A stretch of 43,042 nt of DNA from Blastocatellia bacterium (lineage in GTDB: Bacteria > Acidobacteriota > Blastocatellia > RBC074). The stretch covers positions 1 to 43,042 of the forward strand of contig JAEUQN010000038.1 of the NCBI GenBank assembly GCA_016789725.1. Direction: 5' to 3'. The notes beneath the pieces are model-generated. The model saw only the letters and a program-made list of their open reading frames with translations. It had not been told where the DNA came from and ran no database searches. Positions 32,961 to 41,518 of this stretch are shown here, one piece after another; position 1 is the first letter of the stretch, and every line of letters starts with the position of its first letter. The translations under genes and the position numbers were made by a program.

Positions 32961-33057
32961 TCAATCAGCTCAGTTTTGTATTGAAACAGCGTCGAGGCTT
33001 ACAGAAAGGTTTCGGCGCTGTTTGCTTTTGTTTGGGCAGAATGACTTCATTTTGAGC

Positions 33058-34794
33058 ATGGGCTACAATGCCCTTGTGAAATTATCATTGCAAGACCTCA
33101 AATGGATTTTCGGTGTACTGTTGCTCTTGGGGGCAACCCTCCTGGCTCAGACTGAAGATGCGCGCCCCTCCTCTTTTTCTGGGCAACATTATCGAATTGA
33201 ATTGGAAGTAGATTTTCAGGAGCAGAGTTTCGTCGGTCAGGAAATTGTTCGCTTTACAAATTCAACCCGCCGCGATCTGGATCAAATCAACTTTCACCTG
33301 TACCCCAATATTGGACAGGAAGAAAGCGAGTTTCCGTGGTTGACGGTGCAAGGCGTGGCACTGACGCCCAATGATTCGCGCTATTTGAATAAAGGTCAGG
33401 CGGTGCGTTTTGCCTTACGGGCGCGCAATTCGATTTTGCAGGTCAAACTGCCCTTCAAAATTGCACCCGGAAAATCGCTTGAACTCAAAATTGATTTTGC
33501 GGCTCGCGTGCCACGCATTCAACGTGAAGAAACGACCTTGCTGGCACATTTTCTTGAAGAGGCCTCTGACGCGATGCGCGAAGAGAAACAGGCCCGTGAT
33601 GCTCGTGATATTTTCTTTGCTTGTGAGCAGACGATGTTGCTGGGCTATTTTTATCCGATTTTAGCGGCTCCCGAAGCATCAAGTACCGATCAAGGTTTAG
33701 CGGTGGGAGTCAGTGGCCTGGTGATTAGCGAAGTCGCCGATTATGAAGTCAAGGTTAATGTTGATGCCGGAATAACAGTGGTTGCCTCCAGCCGTCTGAT
33801 TGAAAAAAAGTCTGATACAGACGGCAAGAATTTGCATTCGTTTCGTGGCAATAATTTGCGGGGGTTTGCGCTTGTTTTCGGAGACCATTGGAAATCAAGC
33901 GAACAAAAGATTGGCGACACCCGACTCGCTACCTACTTTCTTGCTGGCGATGAACGGATTGGGCAGAAGATGATGGACATTGGGGCCAACGCGCTCTCGA
34001 CCAATAACAAAGCTTTTGGCCTCTATCCGTATGAGCAACTCAATATCATTGAGATGCCTTTGCCGGCGGGTTTCGGAGGGATCGAATTTCCTGGCCTTGT
34101 CGCCATTTCCCAAGCCTATTGTATTGATTTCGATTCGCCTGCTGCGGCGCGCTTGCCAGGATTACTCCGCGAGCAGGCTGACGTCATCAAAAATGCTTTG
34201 GAATTTACCCTCGCACAATCAATCGCCTTCCAATGGTGGGGAGGAGTGGTGGGCAGCGATTCGCAGCGAAGCCCCTATCTGGATGAGGCGTTGGCTCATT
34301 ACGCAGCGACCTACTATTACGAAGCCTCATTTGGAAAAGCAGCAGGGGAAAAAGCTATTGATCAGAATCTTCGAGCGCCATATCAGGTATACCGTGCGCT
34401 CGGTGGGGTAGATGTCGAAGTTGCCAAACCCATCAAGGAGTTTCGCAATACGCTGCAATTTTCCTCTATCGTGCAGGCGAAAGGAGCGATGTTGTTTCAT
34501 GCGCTCCGACGGGCGTTAGGCGACGAACAATTTTTTGGCGCGTTGCGGTTGTATTTCACGACACGAAAATTCCGCTTTGCTACGCCTCATGATTTGCGTG
34601 AGGCATTTTTGGCCGCGTCTCATAACCCCAACACCGTCAAGTCGCTTTTCCAGCGTTATCTGAAAGAGAAGCACGCCGACGAGGATGTAGGGAAACCAGA
34701 TGTAACTTTTTTCAGTGCTCCAGAAAAAGGCAAAGCAAACAAACTCGGACGGTTCTTCAGTAAAATTGGTCGCGCTGCCGCTCGGCCTTTCTAA
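33058..34794 (+). CDS. M1-aminopeptidase-like exported protein lacking the zinc motif
   Basis: A protein of about 578 residues with a signal peptide (ending GATLLAQ). The N-terminal beta domain matches M1 peptidases (HYRIELEVDFQEQSFVGQE, DQINFHLYPN, KSLELKIDFAARV). The exopeptidase loop region reads AGFGGIEFPGLVAI. Where M1 enzymes have HExxHQWWG, this reads QSIAFQWWGGVVG. Both His ligands and the catalytic Glu are gone, while QWW and the downstream Glu of YLDEALAHYAA remain. It probably binds peptides or has a structural role without hydrolysis. The ATG at 33058 is preferred over a TTG at 33022; no strong ribosome binding site is seen. The convergent HIT gene ends 13 bp away. Confidence 0.78.
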   Translation: MGYNALVKLSLQDLKWIFGVLLLLGATLLAQTEDARPSSFSGQHYRIELEVDFQEQSFVGQEIVRFTNSTRRDLDQINFHLYPNIGQEESEFPWLTVQGVALTPNDSRYLNKGQAVRFALRARNSILQVKLPFKIAPGKSLELKIDFAARVPRIQREETTLLAHFLEEASDAMREEKQARDARDIFFACEQTMLLGYFYPILAAPEASSTDQGLAVGVSGLVISEVADYEVKVNVDAGITVVASSRLIEKKSDTDGKNLHSFRGNNLRGFALVFGDHWKSSEQKIGDTRLATYFLAGDERIGQKMMDIGANALSTNNKAFGLYPYEQLNIIEMPLPAGFGGIEFPGLVAISQAYCIDFDSPAAARLPGLLREQADVIKNALEFTLAQSIAFQWWGGVVGSDSQRSPYLDEALAHYAATYYYEASFGKAAGEKAIDQNLRAPYQVYRALGGVDVEVAKPIKEFRNTLQFSSIVQAKGAMLFHALRRALGDEQFFGALRLYFTTRKFRFATPHDLREAFLAASHNPNTVKSLFQRYLKEKHADEDVGKPDVTFFSAPEKGKANKLGRFFSKIGRAAARPF

Positions 34795-34807
34795 AAAGCA
34801 ATTGGTC

Positions 34808-35158
34808 TTATCCCGGAGGCCAGGCCAGCGATCTTCCCCCCAAGATGTGTACGTGTAGGTGAAACACACTTTGACCACCGTCTGCACCTGTATTGATGCA
34901 GGTCCGAAATCCGCTTTCGGCGATTCCCAGTTGATTGGCAATTTTAGGAGCCAGCCAAAGTAGATGTCCCAGCAAAGCTTGATCGCCTTTTCCCGCATCA
35001 TTGAGCGATTCCAAATGCTCGCGTGGGATAATTAAGGCATGGGTTGGAGCCTGTGGTGTGATGTCGTGAAAGGCAATTGCCAGATCATCTTCATAGATTT
35101 TTTTTGCCGGAATTGCTCCTTCCGCGATCTTGCAAAAGACACAATTATCTTCAGACAT
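34808..35158 (-). CDS. HIT-family (histidine triad) nucleotide-binding protein
   Basis: A 116-residue cytoplasmic Hint-type hydrolase of nucleoside phosphoramidates such as AMP-lysine. The N-terminal CVFCKIAEGAIPAKKIYEDD, the middle FHDITPQAPTHALIIPREHL, and the triad SVFHLHVHILGGR near the C-terminus are all present. The length is normal for the family. The start is ATG at 35158 with GGGAG 7 bases upstream. Its stop lies 13 bp from the end of the convergent M1-like gene. Probably monocistronic. Confidence 0.93.
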   Translation of the reverse strand: MSEDNCVFCKIAEGAIPAKKIYEDDLAIAFHDITPQAPTHALIIPREHLESLNDAGKGDQALLGHLLWLAPKIANQLGIAESGFRTCINTGADGGQSVFHLHVHILGGRSLAWPPG

Positions 35159-35414
35159 GAAAATTCTCCCGAAATGTAAATATGAGACCTTAGGTAAAAA
35201 TGATGCACAACTATAAACGAGTTTCTGTGCATTAGAAATGCTTATTCAAGGCCTCGCTGATTTCTCTCGAAGATACTGGAAGCAGGGGGCGGGGGCGACT
35301 CAAATAGGACCTTGGTTTCACGCCGTCTGTTCGCTCGGCGTTGGCAATGCTCTGTAACTATGGCATATTAACGGTGAGTTCCGCACCCCAGCTTGCATAC
35401 ATCGGAGGACGATC

Positions 35415-35807
35415 ATGATCTTCACACCTCGACATTTTTTTATCCAGATCGGTATCCTGATGCTGTTGGCCTTGCCACTATTGGCGCAGCGTAAACCTGA
35501 GCGTATTCGATTTCAGAAAGGCGACTTCTCCACTACTATCAAAGGTCGGTTGGTCAGTTATGACGCCAAAGATTACTTGCTTGGTGCTGGCAAAGGCCAA
35601 ACGATGAAAATCAAATTGGAATCGGCCAACGCCTATTTCGTCGTCTTTCCAGCCAAAGGCGAGCCAATCGAAATGGGGCCGCGAACCGAATGGTCGGAGA
35701 CCTTGGCAGAATCCGGGGATTATGTTGTGCGTGTTTTTATGATGCGTAGTGTCGCCCGCCGGAAGGGGTCCAACGCAAGTTACACCCTGAAAATTGAAAT
35801 CAAGTGA
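35415..35807 (+). CDS. Exported small beta-rich protein of unknown function
   Basis: A 130-residue protein with a signal peptide (about 1-24, MLLALPLLAQ). The mature part resembles secreted beta-sandwich proteins of the pre-peptidase-C-terminal or lysozyme-inhibitor type: FSTTIKGRLVSYDAKDYLLG, KGQTMKIKLESANAYFVVF, WSETLAESGDYVVRVFMM and ARRKGSNASYTLKIEI. The function is not assigned. The start is ATG at 35415 with GGAGG 6 bases upstream. It is followed 142 bp later by the RNase J gene on the same strand. Confidence 0.72.
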   Translation: MIFTPRHFFIQIGILMLLALPLLAQRKPERIRFQKGDFSTTIKGRLVSYDAKDYLLGAGKGQTMKIKLESANAYFVVFPAKGEPIEMGPRTEWSETLAESGDYVVRVFMMRSVARRKGSNASYTLKIEIK

Positions 35808-35949
35808 ACGCTGCCGGCGTTGATTGCTTCTGTGATTTGTCACCGCTTTTCGCTGGCGTTTCCACTCTGCCGCATTCCTCAGTTGTCTAATTTCTGCTTT
35901 GGGTTATACTTGCCGACTATTTTTTGAAAGTGGTAAGTAACTTCTTCGT

Positions 35950-37611
35950 ATGTCAACTGGTAGATTAGAGATTACCCCCCTCGGCGGCTTAGGTTTTTTT
36001 GGAATGAATATGACCGTCTTTCGCTATGACGGTCAGATGATTATTGTAGATTGTGGGATGATGTTTCCCGATGAAGATTTGCTCGGCGTGGATATTGCCA
36101 TCCCCGACTTCAGTTACATCGAAGCACACCGCGACGAAATCACCGCCATCGTCCTCACCCACGCGCATGAAGATCATATCGGAGCCTTGCCGTTTCTGCT
36201 GCAACTGGTGAATGTTCCCGTTTATGGCACTCGCTTCACGTTTGGATTAGTTGAAAACAAATTGCAGGAATTTGGCCTGCTGGAACAAACCGAACTGATC
36301 GAAATCAAAGGCCGCGAGAGCTTTTCTGTCGGTCAGTTTGACATTGAATTTATTGGTGTCTCGCATTCGCTGGTGGATTGTGTCGCGTTGGCGATTACGA
36401 CACCGGTCGGGGTTCTGATTCATACCGGCGATTTCAAGGTGGATGAAACACCTGTGGTCGGGCCAGCGATTGATCTGGCCCGTCTGACGGAGTATGGCGA
36501 TAGAGGCGTCTTGGCACTGCTTGCCGATTCGACCAATGTCGAACGGGATGGGCGCACGGGGTCAGAGAAAGCTGTGATTCCTGGTCTCGACAAAATCTTC
36601 AATGAAGCGGATGGGCGCGTCATTGTTTCGTGCTTTGCCACCAGCATTCATCGGCTGCAAATCATTTGTGATCTCGCGGCGGAATATGGCCGCCAAATAG
36701 CCTTGGTCGGGCGCAGCATGGTTCGCAACTTTGAGACGGCTGAGCGGCTAGGCTATCTTGATTTGCCCAATGGGTTACTGATTAGCCCCGCCGATGCGAA
36801 AAAATTATCACCAGATCAGGTTTGTTTATTAGTCACCGGATCACAAGGCGAACCCATGGCCGCGCTGCCTCGCATGTCGGTTGACCAGCATCGAGACGCC
36901 AGCTTGATCGCGGGTGATACGGTGGTGATTTCCGCCCGCCAAATTCCCGGCAACGAACGTTCGATCTCGCGGATGATGAATCACATGTTCAAACGTGATG
37001 CTGCCGTTATTGACAGTAGCGTCGCGCGCATTCACGTTTCAGGGCACGGGCGTGCGGGTGATTTGCAAATTATGTACGATGCCGTTCGCCCGAAATATTT
37101 GATCCCGATTCACGGGGAAACGCGGCAGCTTTATCGTCACGCCGCTGCTGCCAAAAAATGGGGCCATTCCAAAGATCGCATCATTCTCGCCGAAAGCGGA
37201 GATGTGATTGAACTGGACGAATTCGGCGGGCGGGTGAATGAGAAGGTGCAAGTGGGACGGACGTTGATTGATGATTCGCGTTCAGGACGGATTGATGACA
37301 TGGTGATCCGTGACCGCAAGCACCTGGCGTACGACGGCGTGGTTTTACCGATTGTTGCGATTAATAAAATATCCGGCGAGATGGAATCCGCGCCTGAAGT
37401 CGTGCAACGTGGTTTGGCGATTGCTGATGATGGCAATGGATTTCTACAAAAGGCCCGCCTCATTGTCGCTGAAACGGTCAACAAAGCGCCGCACGATGAG
37501 CGAGTGGATTGGGCGCTCATTAAAGAAAAAATCCGCGTCGAACTGAAGCGGTATATTCAAAAAGAACTCGGTCGCCGACCAATGATTATCCCGGTCGTTT
37601 TGGAAATCTGA
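35950..37611 (+). CDS. rnj: Ribonuclease J
   Basis: A cytoplasmic endo/5'-exoribonuclease of the metallo-beta-lactamase superfamily, 553 residues, acting in mRNA decay and rRNA maturation. [19 protein letters not shown] opens the protein. Motif 2 is [13 protein letters not shown]; further metal ligands are in [11 protein letters not shown] and IHTGDFKVD. The beta-CASP part has [45 protein letters not shown] and [15 protein letters not shown]-terminal domain of about 100 residues follows. The ribosome binding site before ATG 35950 is weak. Length and motif order are normal. Confidence 0.96.
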   Translation: MSTGRLEITPLGGLGFFGMNMTVFRYDGQMIIVDCGMMFPDEDLLGVDIAIPDFSYIEAHRDEITAIVLTHAHEDHIGALPFLLQLVNVPVYGTRFTFGLVENKLQEFGLLEQTELIEIKGRESFSVGQFDIEFIGVSHSLVDCVALAITTPVGVLIHTGDFKVDETPVVGPAIDLARLTEYGDRGVLALLADSTNVERDGRTGSEKAVIPGLDKIFNEADGRVIVSCFATSIHRLQIICDLAAEYGRQIALVGRSMVRNFETAERLGYLDLPNGLLISPADAKKLSPDQVCLLVTGSQGEPMAALPRMSVDQHRDASLIAGDTVVISARQIPGNERSISRMMNHMFKRDAAVIDSSVARIHVSGHGRAGDLQIMYDAVRPKYLIPIHGETRQLYRHAAAAKKWGHSKDRIILAESGDVIELDEFGGRVNEKVQVGRTLIDDSRSGRIDDMVIRDRKHLAYDGVVLPIVAINKISGEMESAPEVVQRGLAIADDGNGFLQKARLIVAETVNKAPHDERVDWALIKEKIRVELKRYIQKELGRRPMIIPVVLEI

Positions 37612-37966
37612 AAGAGGTGACCGGTTCTTCAATCCCCCTCAGCAAACTTCCTGCCTGCTTCCTCCTTCATTTCTGGAAGCGCCCCTGCATTAGGTCTATC
37701 AATCAATTGCCGCAGTAGAGAATCAATCAAAATGACTGAGTCGGTGATTTAGAGCTGGCGGCTGCAGAAATTCGATCCCCTGTGTCCTGAAATTCCCGCC
37801 GACGCTGTTGAGCTTCCGCTTGACAGGACAGGTGAGGATGGAGGGCTGGCGCGGAACTGCCCCGAACCGCGCGCCCCTCCGACTAATTCGCGTTCAGCAA
37901 ACTTCAGTTTGCCGATGACAAAACTGCTTATTGGGCATCGGTGAACTGAGGTTTGGTGAACAAGGT
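37612..37966. other. Non-coding region with strong secondary structure
   Basis: No gene is supported. GGAGGGCTGGCGCGG (37840-37854) pairs with CCGCGCGCCCCTCC (about 37867-37880). Just upstream, TCCTG near 37775 pairs with CAGGA near 37824, and GCAAACTT/AAGTTTGC-type repeats flank the region. It may be an untranslated leader, an RNA gene or a degraded element; I do not recognise a known RNA family. Confidence 0.35.
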
Positions 37967-38000
37967 AAAAGAGGCGAGCCAGCAATGACTCGCCTCTTTT
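37967..38000. terminator. Bidirectional intrinsic terminator
   Basis: A perfect 12-bp stem AAAAGAGGCGAG (37967-37978) with CTCGCCTCTTTT (37989-38000) and a 10-base loop, 26 bp beyond the sucC stop. T/A tails on both strands allow use for sucC and for transcripts from the left. Confidence 0.85.
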
Positions 38001-38026
38001 ACTGTTTATACCCTCAATCGGGCGAC

Positions 38027-39190
38027 CTATGCCCCCGCTGCTGCGACGACCTTTTCCGCCGCATCTTTCATGCCATTGGCAACGAGAAAATTCATCCCGG
38101 ATTCCTGCAACACACGCTGACCTTCTTCGACGTTGGTGCCTTCCAGTCGCACGACAATCGGGACTTTGACGCCGAGGTTTTTGGCCGCCTCAACCACACC
38201 ACGCGCTACCATATCGCAACGCACGATCCCGCCGAAAATATTGATCAAGACTGCTTGCACATTGGGATCGGCCAGCAGGATGCGAAACGCGTTTTCGACT
38301 CGTTCCTGTGATGCGCCGCCGCCAACGTCAAGGAAGTTCGCTGGCTCGCCGCCAGCTAATTTGATGATGTCCATTGTTGCCATTGCGAGGCCTGCACCAT
38401 TCACCATGCACGCGATATTGCCATCGAGTTTGATGTAGTTCAGATCGAACTTTGAGGCTTCAATTTCCAGTTCTTCTTCCTCATTCAGATCACGCAATCC
38501 AGCAAAATCCTTGTGCCGGAACATCGCATTGTCATCGAACGTGATTTTGGCGTCGAGCGCGTAAAATTCGCCGTCCTCGGTCAATAAAAACGGATTGATT
38601 TCCACCAGCGACGTGTCCAATTCAATCGCCGCTTTGTAGAGGGCCAACATGAACTTCACCGCTTTGCCGACGAGTGCCGGTGGGAGTCCGAGACCAAACG
38701 CGAGCTTGCGAGCTTGAAAGGCTTGAAAGCCGACCGCCGGATCAATGTACTCTTTGAGAATTTGTTCCGGCGAATGCGCGGCGACTTCTTCGATGTCCAT
38801 TCCGCCCGCTGCGGAAGCCATAAAGACGTTGCGCGAAGCCGCACGATCCAGCACGATCCCAAGGTAAAATTCCTGCTTGATCTTCAATCCTTCTTCGATT
38901 AGCAAGGTGCGCACCAAACGGCCTTCGGGACCAGTCTGGTGTGTGACCAGATTCATGCCCAAAATAGCTGACGCGTGGGCTGTCAAATCTTCAGCCGTTT
39001 TCGCCAACTTGACACCGCCGCCTTTGCCGCGTCCACCCGCGTGGATTTGTGCTTTGACCACGACCGGAAACGAACCAAGCGTCGTTGCCGCTGCTTCAGC
39101 TTCTGCCACTGTAGTCGCCACGACTCCACGCGGCGTCTTGACATCGAAGCGGCGCAGGAGTTCTTTGCCTTGATACTCGTGAATTTTCAT
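38027..39190 (-). CDS. sucC: Succinyl-CoA ligase (ADP-forming) beta subunit
   Basis: The beta subunit of the TCA-cycle enzyme that converts succinyl-CoA to succinate with ATP formation, 387 residues. It has the ATP-grasp N-terminus [40 protein letters not shown], the metal-binding [20 protein letters not shown] and the FDDNAMFR loop. [34 protein letters not shown] and [17 protein letters not shown] lie in the C-terminal CoA-ligase domain. The start is ATG at 39190 with GAGG 7 bases upstream. The alpha-subunit gene sucD is not adjacent: a terminator follows and RNase J lies beyond it. Confidence 0.97.
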   Translation of the reverse strand: MKIHEYQGKELLRRFDVKTPRGVVATTVAEAEAAATTLGSFPVVVKAQIHAGGRGKGGGVKLAKTAEDLTAHASAILGMNLVTHQTGPEGRLVRTLLIEEGLKIKQEFYLGIVLDRAASRNVFMASAAGGMDIEEVAAHSPEQILKEYIDPAVGFQAFQARKLAFGLGLPPALVGKAVKFMLALYKAAIELDTSLVEINPFLLTEDGEFYALDAKITFDDNAMFRHKDFAGLRDLNEEEELEIEASKFDLNYIKLDGNIACMVNGAGLAMATMDIIKLAGGEPANFLDVGGGASQERVENAFRILLADPNVQAVLINIFGGIVRCDMVARGVVEAAKNLGVKVPIVVRLEGTNVEEGQRVLQESGMNFLVANGMKDAAEKVVAAAGA

Positions 39191-39263
39191 AAATAAGCCT
39201 CAATAAGAAATTGGTAATTTTGAAGTTGGGGAGTGTATGGGCGACGTCTCGAAAAATCAACCT

Positions 39264-39725
39264 TCATTGATCTGATGACGTGTGGTCATGAATGATCTTC
39301 CAGCCGTCTTTTTTGAATTGTCGCAAGATCAACGTGTACAGTCCGCCCATCTTCTTTCCATCTGACATCGTCAAATCCCAGCGTCCGCGCACCACCGCCG
39401 CTTTTTTGCCGAGCAATTCAACTTCGACATTACTAAAGGCGACTTTGCCCATTTCTTTGCCGTCGGATTGATACGTTTTGCGATACCGTTCCAGCACGGC
39501 GTCATAGCCTGCGCGTTTATTCCCTGCCGAATAAAAGGTCAATTGAGGTGAACGCCAATAACCTTTCATAAACTCTTCGAGATGGCCTTTGTTCCAGGCT
39601 TCCGTTTGCGCATCCAGAAGGGCACGGATGTCGGCTTCGGCTTGGGGCGCAGCTTTCTTTTGTGCGTGGACGTGGATGGTAAACAGTAATGAGCAGGCCA
39701 GTAGAAGCAAAAATTTTGTTTTCAT
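39264..39725 (-). CDS. Exported NTF2-like (SnoaL/DUF4440-type) protein
   Basis: A 153-residue protein with a signal peptide (about 1-22, TIHVHAQ). The mature part has an NTF2-like fold: [89 protein letters not shown]. Such proteins bind small ligands; no function can be given. The ATG at 39725 has AAGGA 9 bases upstream and a good signal peptide; the frame extends to 39878 but that part is not convincing. It is divergent from the epimerase-like gene and 73 bp from sucC on the same strand. Confidence 0.8.
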   Translation of the reverse strand: MKTKFLLLLACSLLFTIHVHAQKKAAPQAEADIRALLDAQTEAWNKGHLEEFMKGYWRSPQLTFYSAGNKRAGYDAVLERYRKTYQSDGKEMGKVAFSNVEVELLGKKAAVVRGRWDLTMSDGKKMGGLYTLILRQFKKDGWKIIHDHTSSDQ

Positions 39726-39828
39726 AGCGATGATTCCTTTTAGAGAGTGGACGTGGCTAATCATAGTTTTTCTGCTAGACTTCGCAAGTCTTACGCGGTT
39801 CCCAACACAACTTTGCAGGAGAAAAAAG

Positions 39829-41073
39829 ATGCGAATCTCTATCGGCTTGAGCCTTCTGGTTCTGACGATCATCATCACGACAACTATGGCGCAAACAAAT
39901 TCATTTCAGCAGACAATCACCAGCGTCGAACGAAATATTCGGCTCGACACCTGGCAAATTACCAATCGGGCTTTCAACGACCCGAACAACTGGTCAGTCA
40001 CTAAATACACGTTGCATGGTGGCAAGCAGGAGGGCGTAGACGTCATTGTCGTCAACAACGGCAAGCTCAGTTTTACGGTGATCCCAACGCGCGGCATGAG
40101 CGTGCTGAAAGTGGCGATGGGCGATATTACTTTGGGTTGGAATTCGCCGGTCAAAGAAGTCGTGCATCCGAAACTCATCAATTTGCAGGAACGCGGAGGA
40201 CTCGGCTGGCTGGAAGGCTTCAACGAATGGATGGTGCGTTGTGGCGTGGAATGGGCCGGACATCCGGGCAAAGACAAATTCATCAACAACACGGGCGACG
40301 AAGCCGAAATGGACTTAACGCTCCACGGCAAAATCGGCAACATTCCGGCATCTGAAGTTGAGATTGTGATTGATCGAACTGCGCCGCATCGAATCCGCAT
40401 TCGTGGCCGTGTGGACGAGCGCATGTTTTACGGCCCGAAGTTGGAACTGTGGACGGAGATTTCCACGGAAATCGGATCGAATACATTTCGCATTGAAGAT
40501 TCGCTCAAGAACTACAGCATCTACGATCAGGAATTTCAGATTATCTATCACGCCAACTACGGCCCGCCGCTCCTGGAGCAAGGGTCTCATTTTGTTGCTG
40601 CGATCAATGAAATCAGGCCTTTCAACGCACACGCTGCGAAAAGCCTGAGTCAATTTGCCGAATATGTCGCGCCCACCAAAGGCTTCATTGAGCAAGTATA
40701 CGGCATCATTCCGCTGGCCGATGGTAACAACAAAACAACCGCGATGCTGCACAATGCCGCAGGCGACAAAGCCGTGACGATGACCTATGACGTGACGCAA
40801 TTGCCGTACTTTTCGTTGTGGAAGAACACGACCGCGCTCGAAGAAGGTTATGTCACCGGTCTCGAACCCGGCACAGGTTTTCCGCCCAATCGGAGCATCG
40901 AACGCAAAGCCGGACGCGTGCCGAAACTCAAGCCGAATGAAACGCGCCAATTTGCGATTGAAGTGGCGATTCTGGCGGGCAAAGAGCAAGTGAATCGCGG
41001 CAAGACGCTCATCAACGATTTGCAAGCCAGACAAGCGCCAAAGCTAAATCCACAGGTCATCAGACCTGAATAA
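39829..41073 (+). CDS. Exported aldose 1-epimerase-like protein (DUF4432 family)
   Basis: A 414-residue protein with a signal peptide (about 1-21, ITTTMAQ). The mature part belongs to the galactose-mutarotase-like superfamily, DUF4432 branch: [88 protein letters not shown] and [20 protein letters not shown]. The His and Glu positions expected of the active site (LHGKIGN, YHANYG, GLEPGTG) are present. It probably acts on a sugar in the periplasm. The ATG at 39829 has AGGAG 7 bases upstream; the much longer frame from 39589 overlaps the divergent gene and is rejected. Confidence 0.85.
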   Translation: MRISIGLSLLVLTIIITTTMAQTNSFQQTITSVERNIRLDTWQITNRAFNDPNNWSVTKYTLHGGKQEGVDVIVVNNGKLSFTVIPTRGMSVLKVAMGDITLGWNSPVKEVVHPKLINLQERGGLGWLEGFNEWMVRCGVEWAGHPGKDKFINNTGDEAEMDLTLHGKIGNIPASEVEIVIDRTAPHRIRIRGRVDERMFYGPKLELWTEISTEIGSNTFRIEDSLKNYSIYDQEFQIIYHANYGPPLLEQGSHFVAAINEIRPFNAHAAKSLSQFAEYVAPTKGFIEQVYGIIPLADGNNKTTAMLHNAAGDKAVTMTYDVTQLPYFSLWKNTTALEEGYVTGLEPGTGFPPNRSIERKAGRVPKLKPNETRQFAIEVAILAGKEQVNRGKTLINDLQARQAPKLNPQVIRPE

Positions 41074-41164
41074 CTTCGACATTATTTCGGTGGATGACGG
41101 TGACGAACTGCAACTTCTCCAGACCAATCCCGGCTCCGTCGTCACCGTGATCGCCAAACGATAA
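41069..41164 (+). pseudogene. Possible 3' remnant of a gene
   Basis: Immediately after the epimerase-like stop, a different frame reads 31 protein-like codons ([20 protein letters not shown], then PGSVVTVIAKR) to a TAA at 41162. There is no start codon or ribosome binding site. It may be the tail of a displaced gene or an extension lost by frameshift from the epimerase-like gene. Confidence 0.25.
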
Positions 41165-41200
41165 TAAAACCGCCAACCACGAATGCTGCCTGCCTTAGTG

Positions 41201-41280
41201 CTGTGTAATTTTAGTTTTTTGGGAAAGTCGTAGCGCGATTTGGCAAATCGCGTGTGCCCCCAATAATTTGAATTACAAAG
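41201..41280. repeat. Single REP-like palindrome in a small inverted-repeat element
   Basis: GTAG (41230-41233) is followed directly by CGCGATTTGGCAAATCGCG (41234-41252), with only the central bases differing from the copy at 25995. Imperfect inverted repeats flank it: TGTAATT near 41204 and AATTACA near 41271. Confidence 0.65.
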
Positions 41281-41307
41281 CCCTAGTTTGCGCTGGTTGC
41301 ATTCCAG

Positions 41308-41351
41308 AACCGCTGTACCCGTAGCGTTGAAAACCTACGGGCACAGCGGTT
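41308..41351. repeat. Strong hairpin
   Basis: AACCGCTGTACCCGTAG (41308-41324) pairs with CTACGGGCACAGCGGTT (41335-41351), 16 of 17 positions, with a 10-base loop. No T-run follows. It may be another repeat element or a protein-binding site upstream of the propeller gene. Confidence 0.6.
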
Positions 41352-41518
41352 TCGTATTTGCTCGCCTTTGCCTTTTAGCATTGCCCACTGCAACGATTCT
41401 CTGCCCTCCAAGTTTGGTTTCTGCGGCGGCTCGAAAAAATATGGCTCAGCCTCTATACTATCGCCATCTCAACAGCGGTACAGCGGCAAGCCGCGCATAA
41501 TCATAGGATCAACGACGA

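Noticed and set aside
39589..39828. N-terminal extension of the epimerase-like gene
   Set aside because: It lies antisense to the NTF2-like gene, while a strong ribosome binding site and signal peptide mark the ATG at 39829.
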